64,000 bases of DNA from Euonymus europaeus. Taxonomy: Eukaryota > Streptophyta > Magnoliopsida > Celastrales > Celastraceae. The stretch is from NCBI GenBank assembly GCA_963580455.1, contig OY756957.1:7197001-7261000 (forward strand). Direction: 5' to 3'. The position numbers and the translations under genes were made by a program. The first letter of the stretch is position 1, and each line of letters opens with the position of its first letter. This document shows positions 20,704 through 34,479 of the stretch, piece by piece. The notes under the pieces are model-generated. The model had not been told where the DNA came from. It searched no databases and was given only the letters and a program-made list of their open reading frames with translations.

Positions 20704-21787
20704 TTTTCTCTCTTATCAGCTCTCAAAGCAAGTATTATACCCTGCTCTCACACTATTAAACTAAACTAATATAAGGGAGCTGCCATTTTTTACTATTTGA
20801 GTTCTTTCTACATTATATTTATGGAGTTTGTTTATTATGGTATGCTGAAAGAGATCGTTTGTTTCCATTGCTTTATCCGACCTATTTGTTGTTTTCTACA
20901 TTGATATTCTCACATTTGGCTTGTAGTTATGGATTTGTCTACAAAACATAAACTTGATTGTCAATAAGACAATTACAAGAAGATTTAGGCAGAGCTAGAA
21001 GCATGGTTTGAATCTGGAGGAGTTATTGTGAGCAAGTAGAAAGATTCTAAGAACACCTAATACAAACAACAGAAACAGCTAAATAAGGACCAAATTAACA
21101 TATGAAGGGTCGACTAATATGCCAATTGATAGCCGCATCAGCAATATGTCAAAACATCTCATGAATGAAATGTGTTTCACATGATGTGTTTGTTTTGTTT
21201 TCTATAATTCTGCATGTTTTGACAATACAAGCATCTGTCCATTTTTATTTTATTTTTTGCTACAAGTATTTGTGCTATTTTCCCGAGTTTCTTCCATCAT
21301 TTCTTTTAGAGAACAAGAAGTTTGTTAGTACTTGCAAAAATGGACCGAGGGTGAGCCAAGACTACATTAAGAAACTTTTGGACACAAGAGGTCTCCCATT
21401 ATGCAATCAAACAAGTTCGGAAGCAATAATAGGCCTCCCATTATGAAATCCAGGCAAGACTACATTAAGCAATCTACCCGAAATGCAAACTACAAGCCCC
21501 TTTATTCAACTCTTTATCAGAGAAGCAGAAAAAATTGTTCTCTTTACATGCCTGCGATGGAACTCACTTTAGAGACAAACGGCCACTTACCCCAAAATGG
21601 CAGTATATCTGCCTCTCAAGAACTTGATACGAATGTCTCACAAGGGTTCTTGTCAAAATCGTTGACAGGCCATCTCTAGGTACCCCTCAAATTTTCAGCC
21701 TCAAAAGCTAATCTTACCGAAAATGCTGCCTCGGTATTTCCATAGGCACGCATCAGGCATGTCATCGCGCAAAATTTAAAAGAGCAC
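20704..21787. other. intergenic between SABATH and SUV2
   Basis: Holds the SABATH promoter (reading leftward) and the SUV2 3' UTR. A short repeat occurs at 21357-21371 and 21454-21468 (CAAGACTACATTAAG). No gene recognised. Confidence 0.45.
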
Positions 21788-24700
21788 CTATGATACATTC
21801 TCCCCCAAATAAGCAAAAACTCTTCTTTTAAAAACTTGAGCTAAGTCAATTATTTCAGACTTCCTCATCTGTCCGGCTTTGCTGTCAAATTGACATAGTT
21901 TCTGGTTCCGACGGGACAACCGATTTGCAATGTCAATGGTGAGACTGGCCATATCTCGGCTATTTGTTAATACTCGCAAGACAGGTGCTGAATAAGCAGC
22001 ATTTGAAACAAGTCTGTTAAGCAATATCAGGGCCTCCCGCATCAGCAAGTTCCTAGATACAAAACAAATAATATAAACTACAGCTACTGAAAACTAAAAG
22101 ATAAGGAGACAAGCATACAAATGCGTAAGCTCAGAATTCATTAATGTCTTGAGGATAGTTTGCCAGTTTTTTTCCTTCTATTACGGAGGATAGCTTACCC
22201 TTTACTTCCCAAAAAAAATAAAAATTTGCATATCGGGATTTGGAAATTGAATACTATATAGAAGCTCCATAGCCAAACAACTATCTATTACCTAGATTTA
22301 TAATCAATTACCTTGCCTTACAAATATCTGCTGGCTCAGCACAGATTGCCGCTTCTGCATCCATCTCTGACGCGAGTACTTGCAATATGAACATAAGAAA
22401 GTTTGCCTCTCTAGATAACTTGTAGTTTATCAGAATTTCCACACCAGACCTCCCAGTTGAGGCTAAGAAAGACAGTAAAATAATAGAATTTCTTCGAAGT
22501 TCCAAGACCTGAAAGTCCTTTTATTAAAGAGTTGCAAAATACAATTTCTTACAAGCATCAATTCAAACATTGCATAGAGACAAGCACGACAATTCACGGT
22601 CTATAAAAGAGCGAGCAGATGTCTAATGACTCAGGTGGGGGAGGGGTTGGCATGTGTTCGTACAATTGGCAGGAAACATTTTTAACCAACACAGTTGACC
22701 CTGATATGGTCAAACTAGTCAAAGGAGGAATGCAAAGTCAGCTTATTTATCTATCAATTTGGAATTTACAATACAAAATTGTCCAAAGAGGAACAATTCT
22801 ACCCTAAGGACAGCAATCCAAGCATCACCAGAACTTCGTGAGCTACTAAAGTAAAGCACTTTTTTATCTTATTAAATCATTAGTATTCATGCCCCCTTAC
22901 CAAATAATTTGAAGAACATGCACAGAAAAGCCATACAGAACATATGCTGCAAATAAATACGCAGTCGGGGCTTGATGAACTAAAGTTAGAAAGTCTTTTC
23001 ATGCAGGCTGTGATTCATAACACAAAACATTCTTTGAAATGCACAAAATGTACCATTGTAATTAACCAATTGGTGATGACAAGGAATCCACACAAATAAA
23101 ATAAGAGATCACTACACGAAATGGACTATATATATATATTGGTACTGCTTTCTTCTTGAATACCTGTACACTATTCCCTGTGCAAGCTATGCAATTTGCC
23201 AAGCTCTCAAGGATCCTATGGAATCCTTTACAAGTCAAAGAACTCAAAACATCATCGTCTGCAGTACCCGAATGCTCCCCCTCGATACAACCAGAGCAGA
23301 ATATGGCCAGTAGTTTTGGACCTTCAACATTACAAAGAGAGAGTCAGTTGTCTCGAATTGGGTGGCATATTAAAAATGGGTTTTACCATAAATTAAGTGT
23401 CAACTAAACGCATATGAGAGAAGCCAAACAAAGTACTGCCTAGCATCATTCTTGATGGGCAGAGGCAGAAAGGCAGTAAGCTCAAAGACATAATTCAAGC
23501 TTGACCTATCTGTCATTAAGCGGGCAGACAAGCTTTAAGGATATGCTAAGTAACCTGTAACCTAAGTAATCAGGCTAGTGTGATCAAAGGGGTGTCTTGA
23601 AGCAAGGTCATAAATTTGAAGTGTGTAAGACTGCTAATGTATCAAATAATTCTATGGAATTACACGAAGGTGTCTTCGCCACAGGAACTCAGCCAACTTT
23701 AGTATTCTGCAGATATTTTCATTTTTTTGTACTAAGAGTAACATACAACAATACAGGCATAAAATAAACATAAATCACTTCCGCTAACTATTGCAAAGAC
23801 TTCTCATGGTTATTGTGTACGTATGACATTTGTACTGACTAAAAGAAGATAAAGTAATACAGAGAATAGTAAAATACTAAAACAGTATCTCATTTAGAAT
23901 AATTTACTAGCATGTTTTATTGTAAATTATATTAATTCGAAGGGTAGAACCAGGTTTAAATAAATGTTATGATCTTAACAGCATACTGATACTATGCTCC
24001 TCTTGCTAATTGGTTTCATGGTGAGAGGCCATCAGCTTCAGTCACATACTCGACAAGACTATACATAGTTACATACTTCAGGAACACCACCCTCATTATG
24101 AACTAACATAGGCCAGCTTGTCAAGATAATGGATGCCAGTGGCCATTGCTATAAAGCCATATCAGGATATTTGTTTTTTAGTTGAGCTCTTACGAACCAA
24201 CTAAAAATTACAAAATGTACAAGTTACACCATAACACAGCAGTAATTACCTAGAAGAAGCTTAGAGAGACAAGTTATACGACAAAAACAATTTCAAGAAT
24301 TCAGGTCTAGTTGATTTATTCTGTTCATGTGAAAAAGAAGAAAGAAATGAAATAACTAAAAGGAGGAAGAAGAATCAAAGTAACTGGGATTACAGTTTAG
24401 AAGCAGGTGTAGGAGATGTAGAGCTTCCTTCTGCATGAGCAAGCCAGATTCTTTTCTCAGTAACTGTGAAATGCTTTCAAACAGTAGTGTTGAACCAAAC
24501 CTGTTTCAAGCAAAATATAATTAAGAACACTGAAGAACAGCTATACTGAGTTAGAAAATGAACAATTTACATCAACTCATACTTACTTTTCCCTCTCCAC
24601 GTAAATGTTACTACTCATCACAATCTCATTCATAATAGAGACTGCTTCTAATCTTACACTCTCTTCAGTATTCCTCATGGCAATTTGATGCATATGCTCA

Positions 24701-27700
24701 AAGAGAGAACCCCAATTTATGCAAGAAAGCAGCACTGAAGTGCCATGATTCCGTTGTTCCTTCTCATAAAGAATTTCAGCATTAGAAGACTGAATTCCAA
24801 ATGGCATATTTCCAGCATAAAACGTACCAGACCTATCCACAAAACAGGAAGTCCTATTTTTCATGTATCCGGATCCAGAAAAATCCTCAACTTTGTTGCT
24901 GGAGCAAAGCCCCTCAAACTTCACATTGTCCCTGAGTAGAGGGCACTGGAAAGATCAAATCAAAGTCTCATAAGAACACAAATATATACCAAATCAGAAG
25001 AGACCCAAATTATAAAGCATAACAACGTAACATTTTTATGATACACTAATATCCAAGATTTGCTTCATACCCTCTTAAAGAAAGAAAATTATGGATCTGC
25101 TATCATGAAAACCCTAGTCCCTAATACTGGGGTTGGTTGTATGAATTCATAGTAAAAACTAGTTCAAGTCCAACACACAAAATCTCAAGGAAAAACAAAA
25201 ACTATTGATCAAGTAAAAATATTATGAGCTGTTAAGGTAATGAAACATTCAAGGAAAACAAGTTCTAGGACATCAAATGGAAACATCAGCACCACTAGTT
25301 TGTAAGTTTTTCTCAGAAATGGAAAGAGGGAAAGGGAAAAAGAAAACTCAAGATTTAGGTGAAGCTTATACAAACTCATTCTATTGGAAATGGTCTATTG
25401 GTCTCCATGAAAGACAAGGTTGGAAGGGTGAGAGAACTTAAGGAAAAGCAAGAACGAAGAATCAAGCTATTTTCTCTGCCAGCTTTACCAATCAAGGCAT
25501 GACACTAATCCATTTACATCTTTTTGCAAGGCTACCAGGATCATATTCCAAATCAGCATCCACGTTTCTGTCACTTTCAATACAACTACCACCCTTTCAC
25601 AATAATCCATTTACATCTTTTTGCAAGGCTACCCAGATCATATTCCAAATCAGCATCCACGTTTCTGCCACTTTCAATACAGCAACCAACCTTTCATGCC
25701 AATCACAGGACTCCAGAAACACCGTGAGAGTTGAGACACTCCTTACTTGTCTCTTCAAATTAAAATTTACAATTCCCCAAATTTATCCTTACTATTTGTC
25801 TTTTCCTGCACGTAATTATTTAATTCTTTTAAAAATCTAACTAATTCCGTTGTTTATCTCTAAGTAGGCTTATGTAAAGACGCAAAGGAAATGCAGCTGT
25901 AAGACTTCAGCTTTATTCTTTGCACTTGTTTATATTTATATATATATATATATATACCAGACATGACATTACAAATTCCTACTAGAACTAACCTAAATCA
26001 ACCAAAAACTAAGAAACAGAATAGTACTAAGTTTTTAAGGTTGCCGTCCATAGTAAACAAGACAGCCCATCTGACCATTAATCATCCATTAACCCATTAG
26101 TAGGCCTTGAAATCAAAGCTTTCATTTTCAGCAACAATCCTGCTTATTTCAAGTCTACTTGCAATGAGAAAATCAAATCTTTTCCAATCTAAATTGGAGA
26201 ATAATTCCGAATTGCCCTTCCAGATATGAGGTAGACCTTGAATTATAAGACTGCATAATTTCAACTACGGGCAGTTTTATAATGCTTAATATATGGACAA
26301 CTTGGCATAGAGTAACGAATGAACCTTATTTTTATCGATATACTTTCCATTTTATGGAACAACGGTAAGATATCTAGAAGAAGAAGGAGCAAAAAGAAAG
26401 ACAACTAATACCAATGGAATCCAGCACACCACCAAACTTAGAACATTAATATGCCAGATCATATTCCATCAGTTACACCGTAAAGTAATAATACTTCGAG
26501 CCACAGTTAAAGATAAGAAGTTGAATTTCAAAATAAATTTAGACTTAGAAGCTGACATTTTGAAGCATAAATCACACCATCCCTACATTTGAAGCATATA
26601 AGCTAAAGGTACACCAATAATACAGTAAGCACATGTGAACAGTCAACCACTGTAAGCTATACCTTAATTCAGCTTTCCTTCCCAAACAAAAGAGCTGCTT
26701 CAAAAATACTCGAAGTATACGTAGGGATCTATGAATAATAACGACCTGTACAAAAAAGGAATAATCTCTCAGACATGGACGAAAAGAAAATGGATCAAAA
26801 TAAAAACCATAAATTGTAATTATTGAAGTTGTCTAAATGGTAAAACTATAAATGTCAAAAGAACTCACGAACTACTGTATAAGCATACACAAATATATTA
26901 AGAACTCCTTACTCCACATCAAGGATAAAACTGTATATATAATCTATTCGTAGTGTGTATGCAAGATCAAAAGTCTACAATCAATAAAGCAACTAATATA
27001 CACCCCTATCAGCAAAGAAACCTACACTAGGCAATTGGTAAAATTAAAAAGCCTCCAATCACTATTCCGAAAGGGAATTTCCTTTAGTAACAAGCAGAGA
27101 GTTACATCGTGCAGTTTTTAGAGTACAATCCACCACTGTCCCATACAATAAAATAATAAAGGGATATGCATATGGCCTTTTTATGCTCACTCAGAAACAA
27201 TATCTTTCAAAACATCATTAAAACACTAGTTATTCAAGAGCAAGTATACAAACACTAAGTGTAAAAAGTGATGATCCACTAACACATGTCCCTATCAACT
27301 ATTTAATCTATGCATTTTGGAGAAACAGAATTATTAAGGAGGGGAGAAATGAAACGGAAAAGGAGCACCGCACAAAAACAAATAAGGATGATGATCAGTA
27401 GCTAAAGCAAAGCAAGAAGACAAAAATATTAAGTGGCACCAAAGAAAGGAAGATGGGAATGAAGATAATCGAAAATCTTAGCAAGAAAACAGAAAATAAA
27501 TATGCAGTTCTCACAGCTTCACCAAGAAAAGAGGAGAAAATTAACAGCTGAAACTTTAGATGCTTTGGAAATACTACATCCTATAGCACAGAAGAACAAG
27601 TTGAGTCAGTAACTAACATTTTCAAGGCTACAGAGATCAACTAACAGTTTAAACAAAGCATCCAACTTCAGCACCCCAGTACTGATCTGCAATGCAGAAA

Positions 27701-30700
27701 ACAAAATGAGGTCAGACCCAGTGCGCCAGAGGAGGAAATATATCAGACAGAATAAACCAACCATAGATGATCAAATGGGATATTTGATTATCTCACAGAT
27801 CTGAATATGGATTGACGAATAAGTTTCATGTTGGATATTGAATTCAGATGTAGATAATAATAATTAATAGATAAAATTATAAAAATCAATCATTGGGCAT
27901 ACCTTAGTCAATACAGAGTACAGATGGGATACTTTCTCAGCATCAGAAGTACAAGGAGAGTGCAACCGATAATCCAGAGCTACAACAGAAGTGCTTTCAT
28001 CGGCCACAGATTCTACTCTCATTTTCGACGATGCATTCATCCTCATGCACCCAAAAAGAACGTGAAAATCAGTTGGACAAGTCCTGAACAATTCGGAAAT
28101 CAGTTTCTTTCCTAAGTCTTGGTCACTGGTGGATTGCCAAATGCCAAGCAATTTCTCAGAAAGGTCAGGACAGGTGGGATGATCATCATGCGAAGTGATA
28201 GGGATAATAACATCAATGGCATCCTCGGTCTGAACTCCTATTGCCCTACAGGTTGATATCGCTAGGAACACAAAGGCAAAACATAAGAAAGAAGAAAAAA
28301 GTATTAAGAAACAATTGCAACAGAGACAAGAAAACTATTATTGCAGACATACTCGACTCACTTCTTCTATCATTATTATGAGAACCAACAATTTCATTGA
28401 TAGATTTTGCCTGCTTAAATTGTTGGGAAACCTTATGAGGGCCTTCAGCAACAATTCCATGTCCCCTGCCACTTTTTCATACACAGTTTTTCCCATTAGA
28501 TAAGATCCATGAAACTTCATATCCTACTAAAAGGCACAAAACCCATACAGTCATCTCAAGTTATACGAGTAAGTTCTTAGCATTATGACAACAAATAAAA
28601 CTAAAGCCAAGTAAGATTAAAAATAAAATAAAAAACTTATAGTCCCTCTGAAGCCCGTACCAGTCTACGTCAGGTTTATATGGTTACTTTGAAAGGTTGA
28701 AAGGTTGAAAGTAAGGCCAATAAAAAATTGAAAAAGAGAATTCCAAAAAACTTTTGCCATGTGTCATCTAAAAGAAACTTTCATGGATACCCACTGTTAA
28801 AAACAATTCCCAAATGATGAATCCAAATAGATCCAACTATCTACAGGACTCTCAACTTAATACTAATGAGCAGAAAAAAGAGCGAAATAGGGAGAAAGGA
28901 AGTGAAAGGTGCAGCAGAAGGTAGCAGCACAGAGACTCCAAACATTTAGACAAAAAAGAAAGGATTATGTTTCGTAAAGATTAAGACAAAACACTAGTTA
29001 CCTTGCCAGGTTGCCCCAATTTTAGTGCCCCACCTCACTTAAGTAATCAATGGAATACAATGTGACCACTAAACATATTCATCGATCATGCGACTACCAC
29101 GAATGATGAAACCACTAAAAAAAATCTCCATCCCCAATGATTCCAAAAATGACAGTCAAATTTTTCTTAGCTGATCAAAAGTAAATAAACAAATTATGGA
29201 AACTAAATCCTAAACCACAAAACATCACTATCTCTCTCCAGTGTACAAATCTGATCAAATGAGTCCATATTCCATACACCAAAAAAAACATGCATGAGAC
29301 CCTTACAAATTATTGTCAGAAACCGAGAGAGAGACCAAAATTGTTCCAGCATATTACTAAATCTTACAAAATCAAATTTCAGTTATCTACTCCTTACAAT
29401 GATATTAATCAGTTACAGAACACAACAGACCATATATATTTCATTCAAACCCCGTTGTGGTGGGGTGGGGGCTACATACGCACTAATGTACATGTCCCAA
29501 AATAGGACATAAATGGATATAATCATACAAAAGAAAGATCTACTCACAAGTCCGTAAACTTCACGGAGTGAAAATCGGAACCCTTTTCTTCATAATGTGA
29601 AACTGAAGATATTAGCTGCTCCTTCTTTCTTTCCTTCTGCAGTTCAGAGCATTCATATTCCTGAAAGGTATATGATTCACTGCATGAAAGCGGGCTAGGA
29701 GCATATTAAAAAAATACGCATCAATGTATGACATGATGTGGGAGCAATTCTACTTTTATCTTCTCTCTTTTTCTCAAAGCGTAAGGGGAGTGGACAGGAG
29801 GATGCCTGAATCTAATTAATGGTAGACAAAAACATATTAGGAATTTAGCAAAGTGAAACCCAACTACAGTGTAACGCTAAAAACTGAGCAAGTTTATTTC
29901 ATCCATTTGGAAAATTTCAGTCTAGGCATTACTATCGAACATTTTAAGGGACATAGTTTTCCAGGATAATGTTACAAAATTTTGCCGACCCGATTAGAAG
30001 AAATATCTTAGTGCAGGCAAAAACGGCACAAATAGAAGAAACATACCAGCTCTGTTAGCTGCTTTGAGACACGTCCCAACTCACCCTGTATTATAGCACA
30101 CTAATCAGAAATTCATCATCTTTTTTATCATAAAAGCATAAATGAATGTAGTAAATAAATCCCACGTTGAACCCTAAGAAAAAAGAATCCAATTTTCTTT
30201 CTCAAAAGCAATAAAGGAAATGATGATATGAAAATGTGGTCAACTTAGACCAAAAGCACCAAACAAGCAACTAGAAACGAGAACAAGAAAATTTATTAAA
30301 AACACCTTATATTCCAGTTCGTAATGCTGCATATATTCGCATTAATCTTAAAGTGAAAATATCAAAATACAGGAGAGTTCGTAAGCGAACAAACCCCTAA
30401 CCTTTAATCGCTGAATTTCAAGGTCTTTTGCAGTATCGGCCCGAGGTACGCACGTAACTGACGATGTGGAAGAAGCAGCTTGCATCGTAATTCCATTAAT
30501 TGAACGATCGAAGTAGCTAGAATCATTGGGAGGCCTCTGAGACAGTTCCCTGGGAGGCGAGTAACTGACGAAATCGTTATTGTAAAATTGTTGATGTTGC
30601 TGTGGTAGTGGTGGAAGACGACGAGAGAGCGAAGAAACGGCGGAGGTGGTAGTGATAGTAGGGTTAGCGGAGAGGGCGAGTTCTTCAACCTGCATCACCT

Positions 30701-30749
30701 GGTCCAAAAAATCGGCGTCCCATTCTTCCAAAACCTCTTCGCCAACCAT
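21788..30749 (-). CDS. SUV2: SENSITIVE TO UV 2 (plant ATRIP homologue)
   Basis: ATRIP partners the ATR kinase and brings it to RPA-coated single-stranded DNA in the replication-stress checkpoint in the nucleus. Exons I can place: 30749-30402, 30085-30047, 29660-29548, 28523-28362, about 28229-27903, 27686-27618, 26745-26663, 24931-24587, 24500-24394, 23321-23164, 22508-22312 and 22052-21788, about 735 aa. The N-terminus (MVGEEVLEEWDADFLDQVMQVEELAL) is the hallmark acidic, RPA-binding-like region. A Gln/Pro-rich stretch follows, then a coiled coil (DLEIQRLK-GELGRVSKQLTEL-EYECSELQKERKKEQL). The rest is helical repeat. From exon 5 on, all junctions keep phase; the exon 3 to exon 4 junction does not, so a small exon of length 1 mod 3 is probably missed in 28524-29547. 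Identification rests on family recognition of the N-terminus and exon content. Confidence 0.84.
25507..25700. repeat. 97-bp tandem duplication in a SUV2 intron
   Basis: Two copies of a 97-bp unit start AATCCATTTACATC at 25507 and 25604 and are nearly identical. They lie in the long intron between the 26663 and 24931 exon borders and create a repetitive but meaningless open frame on the + strand. Confidence 0.85.
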
Positions 30750-31017
30750 GGACTCTTCGATTTTTCAATTCCCAAATCCGAGAGGGAAAAGTTGGGAAAC
30801 AAATAAATAAAACCACTTCAATGGTAGATGCCGCATCCTCTGACATTTATAAAACTTCCTATTACACCAAAAACATCTCTCTTAAATAATTAAATTAAGA
30901 TATTATATTTTTTAATACAGTCGAAATCAACTAAATATATTTTTTAACCTAGGGTTTAAGGCTTGGGACATATAGGATTTAAGTAGCGAATCTCAGCTTT
31001 TAGATTATAACATATAA
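30750..31017. other. SUV2 upstream region
   Basis: Short AT-rich promoter side of SUV2 (reverse strand). No clear regulatory motif seen. Confidence 0.4.
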
Positions 31018-31375
31018 ATTCGATACACAAGTCCGTTAGGGTTTAGCGAATTCATTCCCTTTGGGGTTTATAACACTTATTGTTTAGTTATTGTTTAGGT
31101 AACAACATGAAAATTCGATACATGGGTCTGTTAGGGTTTAGTGAATTTGTTCCCCTTGGAATTTATAACACTTATTGTTTAAATAACAACATGAAAATTC
31201 GATACAAAAGTCCGTTAGGGTTTAGTGAATTCATTCCCATTGGGATTTATAACATTTATTGTTTAGGTAACAATATGAAAATTCGATACACGAGTCTGTT
31301 AGGGTTTAACGAATTCGTTCTCTTTAGGGTTTAACACTTATTGTTTAGGTTACAGTATGAAAATCGATATACAAG
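31018..31375. repeat. minisatellite of about 84 bp with telobox-like cores
   Basis: At least four copies, marked by ATTCGATAC at 31018, 31113, 31197 and 31281 (spacing 95, 84, 84), then a shorter partial unit near 31362. Each unit contains TTAGGGTTTA, matching the plant telomere/telobox sequence, and 'TTATTGTTTA'. A + frame at 31080-31334 reads through it as a repeated peptide, but there is no sign of a gene. Confidence 0.85.
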
Positions 31376-31984
31376 CTCATATCAGTACTTCTAAATAAAC
31401 ACTGAAACCTACGTAATCCATATATTAGTAAAAAAAATATAATTAAAAACAATGTAATTAAAAATAATTGAATAAAACCTATCAATGATGGATCTTGTAA
31501 GATAGATATTTACTTGTTGATTCTGGAAGGTTTAAAATTTCGTTTAAGGAAAAAAAATATGTTGTGTGTTTTCAAACAATATATTTTATTTTTTAAAATT
31601 TTAATTTTCCATGTCATACGCTTCATATAGACTTGGGTTAATGTTGGATTACAAAAATTTGGGCTATTTAGCACCACTCACAAAATTATATCAAAATCAA
31701 TATTGAATCCACAACTTTAGCAAAAAGTCAAGTCACATACTCATCTAGATCATCAAAACGCATCTTTTAGTATAGTCACATCATCAAAACATATATTTCA
31801 ATATAAGCACATCAGACAAATAGAAATTTTGATACATTATTCATTCCTCTAAAAAACTGCTATTGCATTTTATCTAATACCGTCCAATCTGGTCGAAGGA
31901 CTAGATGTTGTATCATTCATTCTAATGCACGACACTTGACGTTGACTCGATTAAAATCCACAAATTATTTTTTAATTTAATTTT

Positions 31985-32374
31985 CAAAAAATTATTATGG
32001 AAATGATATAATAAAAATGGGTATGGAGATAACGGAAAATTTTACAGAGCAATGGCAACAATTGTTTTATTTTTTCATTTTTTTGTCGATTGATTATCGA
32101 AGGATTTTATTTTTATTTTTATTTCTTTTCGACGGATTACTGATGGATTTTTTTATTTTTTGCCAACGGATTGCAAACAAAATTTATTTTTTATTTTTTA
32201 CCGATAGAATACCAATGAATTTTTTAAAATTTTCTGGAAATTTTCTCATCGGTGTTTATATTACCTATGAGGGTTTTAACGACATAAATTTTTGATAAGT
32301 AATCAATATTACTGATAGATTTTTAAGATTACTGGCAAAAAATTTCATTGATAATTTATGAATTTCTTGTAGTG
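31985..32374. mobile_element. CACTA-type transposon end (fragment)
   Basis: AATTTCTTGTAGTG at 32361-32374 is the reverse complement of the CACTACAAGAAATT terminus of plant CACTA (En/Spm-like) elements. The preceding 300 bp contains scattered subterminal motifs of the type 'accgatrgaatacc/gacggattac', also typical of these ends. I find no matching CACTACAAGAAA start to the left, so this is a truncated copy or the other end has decayed. No transposase is present. Confidence 0.6.
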
Positions 32375-33157
32375 AGACAAATGACATCAAATTATTAGTT
32401 AGAGTAAGATAAATATTTATGCAATTTTTTTTAATAGTGGAGATTAGAACATTTAATCTAATGATAGTCAGCATAACAGATCTGACCCCAAGTCCGGGGA
32501 TGAGCACGTTGTAGTTCGTAATAGATGTGCACATTAGGTTCCAGACTATCAGACCAAGTTTGACTCGATCTGATAATTTTTAGGAGAAAATAGACCCGCC
32601 CGCCGAATCATGTTATTATTGGATTATAGAAAGTCTGAATATCCATAGTCTGAAATTAAAGCCATAAATGAGATCAAATTCTATAAATCAAATTATTAAA
32701 CCAACAATACATATTACAAAACAAAGCAAAGTCGAGTCTTAACTAAAGTTACAAAGCAAAGTCACAAAAGTTCCAGTTTCATCCATGATCCATTTGTATA
32801 TCCTCCTGCAATGCAAGGCCAACTAACAAAATCTATATTAGAATTTGACCAAAAGTTGAAGAGGAACTTACCATAGATATTCAAATCCATCTCAACAATA
32901 TTTAACAAAATTTTGGATGGAGAGTCAGCAAAGCACATTATATGGAATAGAGGGGCTTCAACAGGCTAAAAAATAAGAAGCATGACTGCTTAATTGACCC
33001 GTTTTTGAAAGTAGGAGAGTTTACCCAATACTTCTCCCTATTTTATATCCTGGTGAAGTTTTTAAGTTCAAGTTTGCATTTATTGCTATTTACATTTTGT
33101 TAGCAGCTAATTTAAATTTTAGACAGTACTTTAACGTTTTTAATGAAAATTTGGCTT
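32375..33157. other. AT-rich intergenic DNA, no gene seen
   Basis: No supported reading frame, RNA gene or clear repeat. Confidence 0.5.
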
Positions 33158-33450
33158 TTAAGACCATCTCCAGCAGCAACGGTAAAAGAGCACTGAACTG
33201 TTAATTTGGAGTTCTTACTTGATTTTGAGCTAAAAGTAGTCCCACATCACTGACTCGATATTAAACTGGAAAATTCAGTTTTGTTTAATTTTGCTACAGT
33301 GACACTCTAGGGTCAGAGTGTTATTGTAGACACTGAACATATATTTTAATAATATTTTCTTTTTTTATTTTATTTTCTTTTGTGCATTGTGCATTATAAA
33401 AATGCTACTGTGTATGACAAAAAATGATGTTGAAGACCATTTTTATTGTT
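33158..33450. mobile_element. MITE, probably PIF/Harbinger-like
   Basis: Left end TTAAGACCATCTCCAGCAGC resembles the common 'ACCATCTCCAGCAGC' termini of plant PIF/Harbinger MITEs, with TTA as a possible target. The right end (GATGTTGAAGACCATTTTTA) is a decayed inverted match, about 12 of 19 positions. A central palindrome at about 33293-33331 (CTACAGTGACACTC ... GAGTGTTATTGTAG) supports a fold-back element. Boundaries are approximate. Confidence 0.5.
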
Positions 33451-34479
33451 TTTTTAATTATATGAAAAAATAAAATGATTAATTATATTAAAATATACTT
33501 AATATAACTATTTCAAATTATTATTATTAATGCCAATTGAGCAATATAATAAAATGTAGTATTTTATGTTACAATATTCTAAAATGTATTGGATTTAAAT
33601 TAATAAAAAATAATTGAAAAAATAAATATTTTAAAGGATTATTTGGTGATAAGTCCTTTATATGGACTTTATATTTCATTTAGTCTTTTTGAAAAGTTTG
33701 TACTCCAATACATCCTCAATTATTTGAACTTTAACTCAATAAGGACAACTTTAAATTTTAACTTTATTTAAAGACAATTTTACCCATCCCTCATTTAAAC
33801 CTATCTTTATTTTTATTAGTATATGATTGCTCTTTATTTAGAAAATAATTATTATAATAAAATAAATATAAATACAATTCTAGAAAGTCGGATGAAATCA
33901 TGTTTTGTATCTATATGTTTTTAAAAATAAACTAATATTTTCACTTTTGATGAATCAAACTGAAGAGTCGATCAACCAATTTTTTTTCCTCGAAAATCAA
34001 GTGCACTCACATGCACAAAATTTACTTGACTTAGTAACTTATATATATGCATTAAAATCTGTGAATCACTATATTATTGAAATCAACAATCGAACACTTG
34101 TGCATTAACAAAACGTTATTCAATATAAATGTCAATATTTTATTACATTGTTAACTAACAACCAAAGTCCATAACTTATGAGAATAATATCATAATAAAA
34201 CTCAATTCATATTTCAAACAAAACCAAATACCAAACAATTTCTAGCCGTTTTGGTGACTTTTGCGAAAATTCTCTAAATTCTGGGTAAGAAATCCTCTGA
34301 ATTGTTTTTCCATAATTTCAAAAAAAAATCTGAATTGTTTTGGTGAGTTTTGTAAATCCTCTGAATTCTTGACAAGTATGAGAAATCCTCCGATCATCTA
34401 CATTTTTGATTTTTTTTTTGTTTGATTTTGATAAATCCTCTAAATGTTTTATAAAAAATTTAGAGGATTTCTGATAATA
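33451..34479. other. AT-rich intergenic DNA with degenerate repeats
   Basis: Above 70 percent A/T by eye. From about 34240 a phrase like 'gagttttgyraaatcctctgaatt' recurs irregularly and continues, with variants, to about 35225. No gene seen. Confidence 0.5.

Noticed and set aside
21401..21679. 92-aa frame between SABATH and SUV2
   Set aside because: No similarity, small repeated phrases, lies in the expected SUV2 3' UTR region.
25499..25840. 113-aa frame with repeated peptide
   Set aside because: Caused by the 97-bp tandem duplication in a SUV2 intron.
31080..31334. Repeat-peptide frame in the 31-kb minisatellite
   Set aside because: Unit lengths of 95, 84 and 81 bp do not stay in step as a coding gene would need; no signal peptide or promoter.
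31018..31375. CRISPR-like appearance of regularly spaced repeats
   Set aside because: Plant nuclear DNA; units are head-to-tail with no unique spacers, so it is a minisatellite.
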